Assembly (NCBI RefSeq): GCF_012489685.1
Contig: NC_080042.1
Span: forward strand, 38,383,158-38,447,157
Direction of reading: 5' to 3'
Length of the DNA stretch: 64,000 nucleotides
Source of the DNA: Lotus japonicus
Lineage: Eukaryota > Streptophyta > Magnoliopsida > Fabales > Fabaceae
The position numbers and the translations under genes are program-made. The notes beneath the pieces are model-generated. The model made no database searches, had not been told where the DNA came from, and saw only the letters and a list, made by a program, of their open reading frames with translations. This document shows, one piece after another, positions 36,676-46,615 of this stretch. Each line of letters opens with the position of its first letter. The stretch's first letter is position 1.

Positions 36676-38150
36676 TGTAACGCCCCGATTTCTCGAGTGT
36701 CACACAGTAACCAAAACGTTGTGAATTTGCGTCGTTTAATTAATTAATCTTCAATTAGTGACAAAAGTTCAATTTTACAAAATTCTTGAAACTTAACCAT
36801 TTCAAACTTGCGGAAATAATCATCAACGTAAACCTCAAACTTTATTAATCATTGAAATGAGTATGAAATAAATATCTGAAAGAAAACTTCAAAGTAAATT
36901 ACATCAAGTTAAAATATCCCAACTAAAATAAAGTAATAGTTCAATGCTTCCAAAACTCGGTACTCTCAACCTAAAACGAAAAAATGGATGTCTCTCAACC
37001 CAACCATATCCTTGGCCCCTTCCTCTTTATCTTCTTCCTCTTCATCAGAGGTGTAGTCGTCATCCGGTAGTGGCTCATCACGTAGTATCAGCTCCCAAGA
37101 ATGAGTCGTCGCCGTTATCTTCACGACCATCTACCCCCCCCCCCAAATAAACACATAAACAAGTAGTGCAAGGGACAGGTTCCACAACAAATCTTGCATA
37201 AATATAATCACATCTCATATAAACTTTCATCATATGAACATAACCACATGTCATAACTTCTCTTGTATTAATAGCACTAATTGAGTTAGTAACCTACTCG
37301 CAGTTAGACTAACGTTTCATCGCATCACACAACCCACCAAAACTCCTTGGCCAATCACATACATCCGCAGATGTACAATCACATGGATACGCAATGATCC
37401 ACAAATCACAATTCTCACGGTGACCGCAGTCAACCAATTCACGAGGATCCACTGATCCACAAATCTCTCTCGCGTGCAAGCTACCGTTTGTCTCTAACGG
37501 CACCATCGTTCTCATGGACCATAGTCTACACTAGACCTATGACTGATTATTCACTTTTACTTGCAAGCGAGTTATAATCTCATTCTCTTTGTATTTAAGG
37601 CTCTAAAGTCAGTCCTAGAGTCTTATCAACTTTAACGACAAATAATAAACATAACGACAATAGATATTCACAACACCAATGGGAATTACGGCTAGGTTAG
37701 CCATGGTTCCTCAGTCAGGCAATATTCGTATATCCTAGATATTCATAATCATATTCACATGCCTTTCACACATAAACCATGCCAAATTAATCAAGCAAAA
37801 CATCAAATAGTACCATTGAGCAAGATGTTCAGAATTTAAAGGTCACGGTCGTTTTCTAAAAAAAAACAACAGAAACCACAGTCACTAAAAATGTTCTACA
37901 GAACTCATTCCACAGCCAATTTTTACGTTTTACACATATCTGGAAAGAGAATTTAAAATCCTACAACTTTCTAGTTCACCACGTTTTCGTTTGAAAATCA
38001 GAACTAGGTGATATTGGACCACGAAGTTTTCTGTCCAGTACAGGAAAAACAACAGGTACATCAGTTACTAAAAATGTCCTCCAGAACTCATTACTAAACC
38101 AAAAATTATGTTCTTTATACGTCTGGAATTCAGTGTGATTGAAATTGATG
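36676..38150 (-). mobile_element. Truncated LTR of the giant-LTR type
   Basis: It begins TGTAACGCCCCGATTTCTCGA and continues tgtcacacagtaacc, close to the first 40 bases of the solo LTR at 45278 (TGTAACACCCCGATTTCGG...gtcactttagtaac). The element therefore reads on the minus strand. It contains a loose minisatellite (about 37360-37500) around the words atccacaaatc and cacggtgaccgcagtc. The far end with its matching duplication was not found. Resemblance fades near 38150, where the Tat-like element starts. No coding region is recognised; the short open frames are non-coding in character. The right edge is approximate. Confidence 0.6.
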
Positions 38151-38353
38151 GATACAATTTTTGTATTTTCAATCAGAGGTGATAGTCAACAAACTCCTGA
38201 GATGAAGAACAAGAACGTGTCTTTGTTTTTACTATTTAGGCGCTTTGGCCAACAAACTCCCGAAAGGGAGAACAAGAATATGTTTCTTCGTTTTTCATCC
38301 CCCTATCTTTGCGAGACGCTTCCTCGCGCTGAAGCCAGCTCCTTGTGGATCCT
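38151..38353. other. Junction stretch between truncated LTR and Tat-like element
   Basis: Low-information DNA with an imperfect tandem duplication of about 65 bp. The word caacaaactcc followed by gagaacaagaa occurs near 38188 and 38248. It may be the remains of the Tat-like element's 3' untranslated region. No gene is supported. Confidence 0.4.
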
Positions 38354-39355
38354 TCAGCAGTAATAGTATTTCAAGCTCGCCGCGTTCCAGGAACGTGGCA
38401 CTCGCCTTCCATCTTAGCTCTCTAGGTGATAAGCCTCCTTTCCCAAAGCCTTCAGAATTCTGTAGGGGCCTTCCCAGATTGGACTCAGCTTGTTCCCGGT
38501 AATCCCAGTTCGTTTCTTAAGCACCAGGTCTCCCTTCTGCATCGCCCTCGGGCACACTTTCGTATCGTACTTCGTTGCAGCCCGCTGCTTCATCGCAGCC
38601 TCTCTGATGCGAGCCTCATCGTGTGTTTCTGATTACAAATCTAGCTCTACCGCCATGTTCGAGGAGTTCTCGCCTTTGAACTGTGGCGCTGTTCGCCAAG
38701 AACTGTTGTATATTTCTACGGGAAGCATGGCGTCCGCCCCGTAAGCCATCCTGAACGGAGTCTCCCCAGTGTATGAGTGTTGCGTTGTATAGTAGGGCCA
38801 GATCACAACCGGGAGTTCATCTAACCAGGCTCCATTTGCCTCTGAGAGCCACCGCTTCAAACCTCGCAGGATTACCTTATTTGCTGATTCTGCCTGCCCG
38901 TTAGTCTGTGGATGCTCTACTGAAGAGAATCTTCTCTGAATACCCATCTCTTCGCAGAATTCTCTGGTTTGATTACTTGCAAACTGCGTTCCATTGTCCG
39001 AAACGGTCGCCCATGGTACCCCGAACCGACATACGATTCTTTTCCAGTAAAAACTTACAATCTCCACCGCCACAAGGATGAACTTCATTTGTGACCTGGC
39101 GGTGGGGAAAGGCCCGACGAGGTCAACTCCCCACATGGCGAAGGGCCATGGGGAGCTAATCGTGGCCAATTGTTCCGCTAGAGCCCTGGGCAAGTCTGCA
39201 AACACTTGACACTTTTCGCATTTTTTCACGAATTCTGCACAGTCTTTTCTTATTGTAGGCCAGTAAAAACCTGCTCTGAGGACTTTGCTAGCCAGAGACC
39301 TTCCTCCGATGTGACTAGCGGAAACCCCCCCCCCCGTGAACCTCTGCCATAACAA
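38354..39355 (-). pseudogene. pol: Integrase of the Tat-like element
   Basis: It opens in a frame separated from the RNase H frame by a run of eleven C (G on this strand, 39325-39335) just before SASHIGGRSLASKVL. The zinc region (FYWPTIRKDC...CEKCQ) is followed by a core with Asp in MWGVDLVGP, Asp in VSDNGTQF and Glu in TNGQAESANK, so the catalytic triad is present. A block between ILVAVE and WKRIVCRFG is shorter than in the family, suggesting a small deletion. A stop at 38633 splits the domain. The same frame then continues (DEARIREAAMKQRAA, WEGPYRIL), meets another stop before DGRRVPRSWNAA, and ends at 38354. It is inactive. Confidence 0.85.
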
Positions 39356-41341
39356 CCTCGTACTTCCCGGGCGGAAGACATCTCAGGAGTGGCGAACTAA
39401 ATCCTCGTCGAAAGAGTATCCCATCTAGTAAAGTGTAGTGTCCTGCCTCTCTCCTTTGTTCCTTCGAGTATTTTACCACTTCGCTTGGCTCACCCTCCAA
39501 GATGTCTACAATGGGGTCCATCCAAGTTTCTTGGCGGTCAACCGAGGCTACCAAATCTCCTTCTATGCTAGGATTGGCGAGCGTCTCTTGGATCACACTT
39601 CCATTATTTCCCGGCTTCCGAGTGCTTGCCAATTTTGCTCGGGCGTCCGCTCTCTGGTTCTGCGCCCTTGACACGAATTCAACTACCACCTCTTGCAGTC
39701 GACCCATCAACAGTCGTACACGCTCTAGATATTTTATCAAGGCCGGGTCCTTCACCTGGAATTCCCCATTTACCTGGTTTGCCACTAGCAACGAGTCCGT
39801 TCTAACCAGCAAACTGTCAATCTGTACCTCAACTGCTAACTTCAGCCCGGCGATCAGGGCCTCATATTCTGCCTGGTTATTGCTGGCTTTGAACTGGAAT
39901 CTGAGGGACTGCTCTAATACCAACTCCCCAGGCCCTTGTAGCGTCACCCCTACTTCACTTCCGTTGTCATTTGATGACCCATCGACAAACAATGTCCATT
40001 GCATGCTCACCTTCTCACTGTCTTCTGGCGTTAACTCCACCACAAAATCAGCTAAAGTCTGCGCACCGACCTTCCCCCTTTTGTCGTATTGCAAACCGTA
40101 TTCTGACAATTCAACCGACCATGCGACAAGTCTCCCTGACAAATCTGGCTTCTGCAACACCTGTCTCAAAGGAAGATCAGTTCTTATTTTTACCTGAAAG
40201 ATTTGAAAGTGAGGTCTTAGTCGTCTGGCGGTAACGAGGACGGGGAGCGCCGCCTTCTCTATCTTCTGATACCTAATCTCCGCCCCTTGAAGTGTATGGC
40301 TTACGAAGTAAACTATTTTTTGCTCTCTGTTTACCTCCTGAAGAATGACGGAGCTGATTGCATGATCGCTGAAAGAAAAATACAAGTGCAATGGGAGGCC
40401 TTGGGTAGGTTTTGACAACACGGGTGGCGCGAACAACATCTCTTTGAGGCGTTTAAAGGCTTCTTCGCATTCTGAACTCCACTCAAACGCCGCATTCTTC
40501 TTTAGGCACTTGAAGAATGGGGCCGACGTTTCGCCTGAATGAGGGAGAAACCTGGACAGGGCTGCAATCCGTCCCGTCAGGCGCTGCACCTCTTTTACAC
40601 TGCTGGGGCTTTTCATTTCTTGGACTGTTTTACACTTATCTGGATTGATCTCAATCCCTCTTGACGTAATCATGAAGCCGAAAAACTTCCTGCCCTGTAT
40701 ACCAAAAGAACACTTCTCCGGATTGAGCCTCATATTATGCTTTCGGAGCCTGCCAAAAGCTTCCGTCAAATCCTCATGATGGCTTGATCCCAAAACCGAT
40801 TTCACGATCATATCATCGACATATACCTCCATGTTCCTTCCCACTTAGCCCTCAAATACCCTATCCATCAACCGCTGATACGTCGCCCCCGCATTCTTCA
40901 GCCCAAAGGGCATGGTTTGATAACAGTAGTTTACCCTAGCGGTCATGAAGGTCGTTTTGTCTTCATCCGCTGGTGCATCTTGATTTGGTGATATCCCGAA
41001 TAGGCATCCATCAGACTCAGCTGCTCATTTCCCGACGCTCCATCCACTAGCTTGTCTATGCTCGGTAATGGATAAGAATCTTTCGGACATGCCTTGTTCA
41101 GGTCTGTGTAGTCTACACACATCCGCCATTTTCCGTTCACCTTCTTTACCATCACCACATTCGCCAGCCAAGTAGGATACTTAATTTCCCGAATGAAGTG
41201 TGCCGCCAGTAATTTGCTTACCTCTTGTTGGATCACCTTCTCCTTTTCATCGCCCATTTGTCGGCGTGTCTGGGTCACTGGTTTAATTCCGGGATTTAGC
41301 GCCAGCCTGTGGCAAATGAAGTTCGGGTCTATTCCTGGCAT
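39315..41341 (-). pseudogene. pol: Reverse transcriptase, RNase H and additional RNase H of the Tat-like element
   Basis: The N-terminal RT part (41341-40943) has VKKVNGKWRMCVDYTDLNKACP and MDAYSGYHQIKMH, then a frameshift before the usual MPFGLKNA region. The frame then runs into a stop just before GRNMEVYVDDMIVKS, which holds the catalytic YVDD (near 40825). Next come an ordinary RNase H (near 40450-40000) and a second, archaeal-like RNase H with DGSSNDNG, NNQAEYEAL and VRTDS (about 40000-39680). A connection to integrase ends at EVHGGG in a homopolymer. The order RT-RH-aRH-IN fits Tat elements. At least two frame breaks make it non-functional. Confidence 0.88.
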
Positions 41342-41454
41342 GTCCTTGTGACTCTAAGCAAAGAGATCCAAGTTCTCGCCCAATAGCTTTGATAATCTTT
41401 GTTCTTGGGCCTCAGTCAGTCGGGTCCCTATTTTGAGTATCTTCTCGCCAAATT

Positions 41455-42752
41455 TCAGTTCCTTGGTCTACTCGATCGGCGTGGGCCTGTTGACTCGCCC
41501 CTTGGATCTAGGTTCTCTTCCGGCGCATCGACCTCGTTGCATCGGTGTCCCACCGAGGCGTTCCTTTTCTCGTACTGATCAACCGCGTTAAAGTAGCACT
41601 CCCTCGCAGTTTTCTGGTCCACAGCCACTCTCCCAACTCGTCCATTTGGCAAAGGATATTTAACCGCCAAGTGTGCCGTTGAAATCACAGCGCACAATCG
41701 GTTCAAGGTGTTTCTGCCAATTATCATGTTGTAAGATCCCTCCGTTCCTAGGATTAAGTATTTCACCCTCAGCGTCTTAGCGTTCTCGCTCGCCGAATGT
41801 GGTATCAAGGTCTAGGACGCCTCTCACCCATACTTGCTCGCCCGCAAACCCCACCAGAGTCCCTGCATAAGGAGTGAGATCTGCCTCATTCAAACCGAGT
41901 CGATCAAATGCCCCGCCGTAAATGATGTCCGCTGAACTCCCTTGATCCAAAAGTACTCGTTGTACATTAAGTTGGTTGACGCGAAGGAGAATTACAATCG
42001 GATCGTCTAGGTGTGGCTTTACTCCAAAGAAGTCATCGGATGAAAAGGTAATGTCTGGGTGTGAAAAGCCGAAAGGAACCTCTGTTACTGTGTTCACTGC
42101 CCTAGCGTACCGCTTTCTAGCTGCACTGGTGATTCCTCCTCCTCCAAACCCTCCGGCGATCGTGTGTCCTCCTTTGGGTATCGGAGCACTACCGCCCTGT
42201 ATTCTAGTAGGTTTTCCTGCCGCTATCAGTTTTCCAACCTCACGCTGCAACGTGCGGCATTCCTCTGTGATGTGGCCCATGGCCTGGTGATAAACGCAAC
42301 ACTCACCTCCCGGCTCGCCGCTTATTCGCGTCGCTAACAGTTCTCGGAGGATTTCCGATTTAGACAATTTTTCCAGGCACGCCAGCTTTCCTTTTGCCGA
42401 TCTTGAGTTTCTCAATTCCTTCGAGGATTTCCAATAGCTTTCCCTTTGAAATGTCCGAGGCTCCGCCGTTGTATTTGCTCCCCGGGCCTCCGTGTCTTGC
42501 TGCTCCAAACCACTACTTATGTCGCGAATCAGCCACCTCCAATCTCTGAGAGTGTCCAACGACTGAGGTGACGACGGTTTTTCTTCTGAGGGTAAACAAG
42601 GAGACTGAAGATTCCGCCTCCTTCTTGCGTCGCCTTCTATACGCGTGACGCGGACCACGCGTGTGTTTCATCTTTCGTTCGCTTCGTCGACGTTGCGCTT
42701 CCATCAAGTTCCCCCAACAAATCAAGAATTTGACTAAGAAATCAAAAACCAA
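41455..42752 (-). pseudogene. gag: gag remnant and protease of the Tat-like element
   Basis: The first codons (MEAQRRRSERK near 42707) and an Arg-rich stretch match the start of Tat-type gag, but the large capsid domain that should follow is absent. The frame passes quickly to the gag tail with a C-H-H-C-like cluster (CVYHQAMGHITEEC, near 42300). The aspartic protease follows with LLDQGSSADIIY (near 41950). A frameshift near 41790 moves the C-terminal half (LRVKYLIL, YNMIIGRNTLN) into the frame 41808-41455. Between 41455 and 41341 there is a short linker with no clear ORF. The missing capsid means this copy could not build particles. Confidence 0.8.
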
Positions 42753-42819
42753 AGAGGCACGAAAAATCGAAAGCTAAACCACGATCCACGTAGTCCAGGA
42801 ATCGAAATCTACCGTTCCC

Positions 42820-42834
42820 CACAGACGGCGCCAA
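42820..42834 (-). promoter_or_regulatory. Primer-binding site of the Tat-like element
   Basis: On the minus strand TGGCGCCGTCTGTGG follows two bases after the LTR end. This is the Asp-tRNA-like primer motif common in Tat and Athila elements. Confidence 0.75.
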
Positions 42835-42835
42835 A

Positions 42836-43079
42836 TGTTCCATCATGAACATTGAGATGAGGTATAGTACCTAAGGTGTAAGGAACGTGATGTGAGATTC
42901 CTGGGGAGAATGAGAGCGTAACCGCCTATTTATAGTTGGGGGAGTTGGGCTTAGCGCCTCCAAGTCATCCTAATGGGCTAGTTGGGCATCCGGGAGGAAG
43001 GCCCAAGTCCCCGGTCTCCTCATCGCCCAAGCCAGCGCTCCTGGGCGAGGGACCCTAGGGCCTCGCCCAGTCCACTACA
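42836..43079 (-). repeat. 5' LTR of the Tat-like element
   Basis: On the minus strand it reads TGTAGTGGAC...TGATGGAACA, 244 bp. TATAAATAGG near 42928-42937 is a good TATA box. The right edge is set by the TG and by the B3 coding sequence that begins three bases later. The partner LTR is missing, so the edge cannot be confirmed by comparison. Confidence 0.6.
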
Positions 43080-43081
43080 TT

Positions 43082-43225
43082 TCAAAGGGCTGGCGTGATT
43101 TTGTGGTAAAAAATGAGTTGGTCAAGGGGGATTGTGTTTCATTTGGCAACGATAGGCGGAATCCTACCTTGATCCACGTTAGTGTGGTGAAAAGAATGGT
43201 TAAGCCACTGCGATCCCACCCTTAA
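43082..43225 (+). pseudogene. C-terminal fragment of a B3 DNA-binding domain gene
   Basis: A 47-codon frame with a stop at 43223 reads KGWRDFVVKNELVKGDCVSF. This is the second half of a plant B3 domain, where a GW-DFV motif precedes the G-D turn. The same motif in the B3 gene at 50230-50496 reads GRWYDFVKDHKLKVG, so this is probably a second, tandemly related REM-type gene. Everything upstream is replaced by the Tat-like LTR, so no start or promoter remains. B3 proteins bind DNA in the nucleus. Assignment rests on one half-domain. Confidence 0.6.
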
Positions 43226-43622
43226 TTCAACTGGTCTAGCTTTAGGTTAATTGCATATACCAAGACAATTCTAATTTTTTGGGTTAGAATCCTTCCCAGC
43301 AGGTTTTTTAATATTTTTTGTTCTAAAATCAAGTGTGGAAAGATTTATCGCCTTAGATAGATTAGGCCTTAATCAACTCTGACAGAGTCTCTTAGTTTAG
43401 TGTCATTATCACCTGGGTTTGTGCAGTTTGATGTTGTGGGGTGGTGGGGGGGTGGAATGTTGTTTTATGTTGATAATTTTTGGACAATGGTCTTAAATTG
43501 GACTTGCTTATATTTTCTTTGTCTTTCACACCATTCATTTACATGCTTCTTGCTGATGGGGGGTGGGAGGTGTGGAGAAAGATTTGATTTCACCTGTATT
43601 TGCTCATAATTCCAGCATATCA
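43226..43622. other. Non-coding stretch after the B3 fragment
   Basis: About 400 bp with T-rich tracts and a G-rich patch (gtggggtggtgggggggtgg, 43434-43453). Probably 3' flank of the truncated B3 gene. No supported ORF or RNA gene. Confidence 0.5.
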
Positions 43623-44361
43623 GGGCATGTTTGATTGCAGTTTTTGTTTTCAGTTTTTTTTTTAAAAATCTCAGAAACCATTTTTAAAAATAGTTTTCAG
43701 TAAAAGAAAGCAGTTTGAATGACATGTTTTCCATCATTTAGAAAAGGCTAAAAAGCACTTTTGGCCCCTGATGTTTCAAGTTTGTGCAAATTCTGCCCCT
43801 ACTCTATTTTTGTCGATGTTTCTACCCCTCATGTTTTCAAACAGTGCACCGTCTACCCCTCCGTCAGTCAGACGTTAAAAAACTAACATAATGAGCTGAT
43901 TTGGCTTTTTTTTAAAATATTTTTTGGACCTCCACGTGGAAATTACAAGTGAAATTGGAAAAAGGAGGCATGGGAGATTCAAACTCAAGACCTGTATGTA
44001 GCAAAACATGCATTTAACCAGTTCAGTTACATACATAATTGATATATACATCAAGCAAATTTAATTTATATCATTTCCTTTATCATCATCAACTTCATAT
44101 ACGGAACCTCTCATGAGAAAGCTCGACTGACGGAGGGGTAGACGGTGCACTGTTTGAAAACATGAGGGGTAGAAACGTCGACAAATATAGAGTAGGGGCA
44201 GAATTTGCACAAACTTGAAACATCAGGGGCCAAAAAAGCTTTTTAGCCTTTAGAAAACTAATAACTGAAAACTAAAAACAGAAACTGAAAACATCTTTTA
44301 GCTGAAAACTATTTTGATTTTTTAAAAACATGTTTTCAGTTTTAATAAACCAAACAGGCCC
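43623..44361. mobile_element. Outer MITE-like element, interrupted by a second MITE
   Basis: The left end gggcatgtttgattgcagt and the right end (reverse complement gggcctgtttggtttatt) are imperfect terminal inverted repeats. Both arms are rich in gttttcag/ctgaaaac words, so the element would fold back. The GGGCCTGTTTGG ends resemble Tourist/PIF-Harbinger MITEs. The flanking triplets are tca and tta, so the expected TTA/TAA duplication is not perfect. Without the inner element it is about 230 bp. Confidence 0.55.
43746..44248. mobile_element. Mutator-like MITE with 124 bp inverted ends
   Basis: 503 bp flanked by the 9 bp duplication tttagaaaa (43737-43745 and 44249-44257). Terminal inverted repeats run 43746-43869 and 44125-44248 with only a few mismatches; they start ggctaaaaagc and contain ttggcccctgatgtttcaag. 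Long inverted ends plus a 9 bp duplication are the signature of Mutator-like elements. The 255 bp centre has no transposase, so it is non-autonomous. Confidence 0.9.
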
Positions 44362-45277
44362 TTATTATTTGGATTTATCTTGCATTTGATGAATATTTGC
44401 TCAAAACTGATGTTGAACTTCTATTTTCACTCGTGCATTGCCTTTTCCCCTAAACTGCATGTGTTGTATATTCTGTGAAATCTAAATTTGTGCACATCAT
44501 TCATCCATTGCGTTCATCAGGTGTGTGTGGTAACCATTATATTCACATTTTAGATAGAAAACAACACGGAATTCAGGCGCTTTATTCTTCAACTTCATGG
44601 AGAATTATTGGTATGTTCCCATGATTTTAGCTTGCATTTGTAAAACATTCTAGCAAATTACAATAATCGCTGTTGAAAAACGACTTTAACTAATGGATTG
44701 CTTTTTCCCCTAATCTGTATGTGTTTTTTTATCTTGTGCACATATCATTCTTCAATTGTCACATGTCAAAACATAAAAATAATTTTATATTTAAAAAAAC
44801 ACACAATGCAGATGCTTTCTTATTCAATGTGCATATAATCATTTGCAGAAGTTGATTGATGAACTTGCAGTTATGTGTTTACTTGTTGGTTCTCATTTTT
44901 ATGTTACATTCTATTTTCTCTTTAAAAAATTGACGTTTATATAATTTCTTTTCGATACCAATTGATTTATTAAATAAAATTTGGTTTATCAACTAAGATC
45001 TACTGAGATGTTAAATCCATATTTATTTTTGAAAACCTAATTTCTTAATTTATAATAGCTATATTTTTAATTAAAACAGCTATTTGATAATGCTATTTAA
45101 ATGCTACTTAAATGATATTTCTGAAGAGTCATGATTGCCCCTATGCGTTAGCTTTGAAAGTTGTGCAAACTATGTAACTATACACGCTCTTGCTGCAATC
45201 TATGCATAGTCTTCTCTCAACCACAGAAGAACTGTTGAGAGAGGAGATAAGAAAGGTCTGTTCAGAGACTCGAGAGA
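44362..45277. other. AT-rich non-coding DNA, probably upstream region of the B3 gene
   Basis: No ORF of note. The last 130 bp (from about 45150) contain gagagaggagataagaaagg-type purine runs that resemble a plant 5' UTR. They sit directly against the solo LTR whose other side (49038) also looks like 5' UTR. That suggests the LTR split one promoter/leader region. Confidence 0.45.
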
Positions 45278-46264
45278 TGTAACACCCCGATTTCGGTGGC
45301 GTCACTTTAGTAACTCAAGGATAAAATAAAGCGGAAAAGCAGGTATTTTTTTTTTCGATATTGGTTAAATAGAAAGACTTGTCGAAATGAAGACTCAACC
45401 CAATCGCGATTAACAGCGATTAATATACAATATAAGTACAGCTCTCGCTGCAACTAAAAACATCGTCGCGAGTGTCCTCAAGTGACGGAATGTAACATCG
45501 AATAACTAAAGGTATTGCCCAACGGCAAACAAGTGCGACCCATAGATAGAGTCATAAGTTTTATAAATACAGTCCTCCGAAAAGTAAGTCAGCCCAAAAC
45601 GGCTTCCAAAAAGACTTCCTACGTCCGACTACTCCATGCGATCCCCATCTATGGAGAACCACACCGAAAGCAACCTGTCGGAAACTACCCGGTCCCAAAA
45701 GTACAAATGACGAATCAGAGCTATGACAGCAACAACCAGCTCAAAAGACTCTAACCACCCATAACCCACACTACTATCATCGACCCTTCCTCGATCAGGC
45801 ATGAAGTCCGGGTCCTCGTCGAAGGCTTCAGTAATAGTCATTTCGCTCCGGGTCTTTCCCGCACAACGAATCATCACGAACCGGCTGACGGACGCCTGGT
45901 AGCAGGCCGACCGCCCAAACACAAACATACAAACAAAGCCAAGGTGCGAGGGTCAACTCACAGGATATAATAGATAATACAAGTAACATGTGATGAATTA
46001 AGGGGTATATATATATAGGTTGTATACATACATATAAGTTATGTATCGTCTACCCTAAGGTATATACATAACATGTTATCCGATCTCTAGTAACAACACA
46101 ATATTAAATATCTCAACAATTCAACAAATAACATGACAATGTTCACCATTATCAAATCATCAAAATCTCAACATATGAGGTTAGGTGATAAGGTTATTCA
46201 AACAATGTATCGCCCTCCCAACGCACAAGTGTCTAACTAAACAACTGTTCCCTGTCGTTTGCCC

Positions 46265-46615
46265 TATGGTAAACGACGATGAAATCTCACGCTTCCATGA
46301 AGTCTCACGCTTCAATGGAGTCTTACGCTTTCACGAAGTCTCACGCTTTAGTGAATTTTCACGCATCACGAAGTCTCACGCTTCAGTGAATTTTCGCGCA
46401 TTCACGAAGTCTCACGCTTCAGTGAGTCTGCACGCCTCTGCAAAGTCTCCCGCTTCAGCGAAGGTTCCCGTCTCCACAAGGTCTCCCGCCTTAGTGAAGT
46501 TTTTGCTTTCACGAAGTCTCACGCTTCAGTGAATTTGCACCCTTTCACGAAGTCTCACGCCTCAGTGAAGTTCCATGCTTTCATGAAGTCTCACGCCTCA
46601 GTGACGATTCCCGGC
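46265..46615 (-). repeat. Minisatellite of about 30 bp units in the second solo LTR
   Basis: About eleven to twelve degenerate units built on cacgaagtctcacgcttcag with alternating ttcagtgaattt spacers. It occupies roughly the same relative position as the 61 bp minisatellite of the other solo LTR, but the unit sequence and length differ. The long open frames here are products of the repeat. Confidence 0.8.

Larger units (their letters stand above)
38354..43079 (-). mobile_element. Truncated Tat/Retand-type Ty3/gypsy retrotransposon with additional RNase H
   Basis: Reading leftwards from 43079: a 244 bp LTR, an Asp-type primer site, a gag tail, protease, reverse transcriptase, RNase H, a second RNase H and integrase. 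The second RNase H is the hallmark of the Tat lineage (Retand, Ogre and relatives). The gag core is missing and no 3' LTR is found left of 38354, so the copy is deleted internally and at its end. Frameshifts and stops occur in nearly every domain. Its 5' LTR directly abuts a B3-gene fragment at 43082, so the insertion or a later deletion cut that gene. Confidence 0.85.

Noticed and set aside
39502..40234. Plus-strand 231-codon frame opposite Tat-like pol
   Set aside because: It is the antisense shadow of the RNase H/additional RNase H frame, whose motifs are clear on the minus strand.
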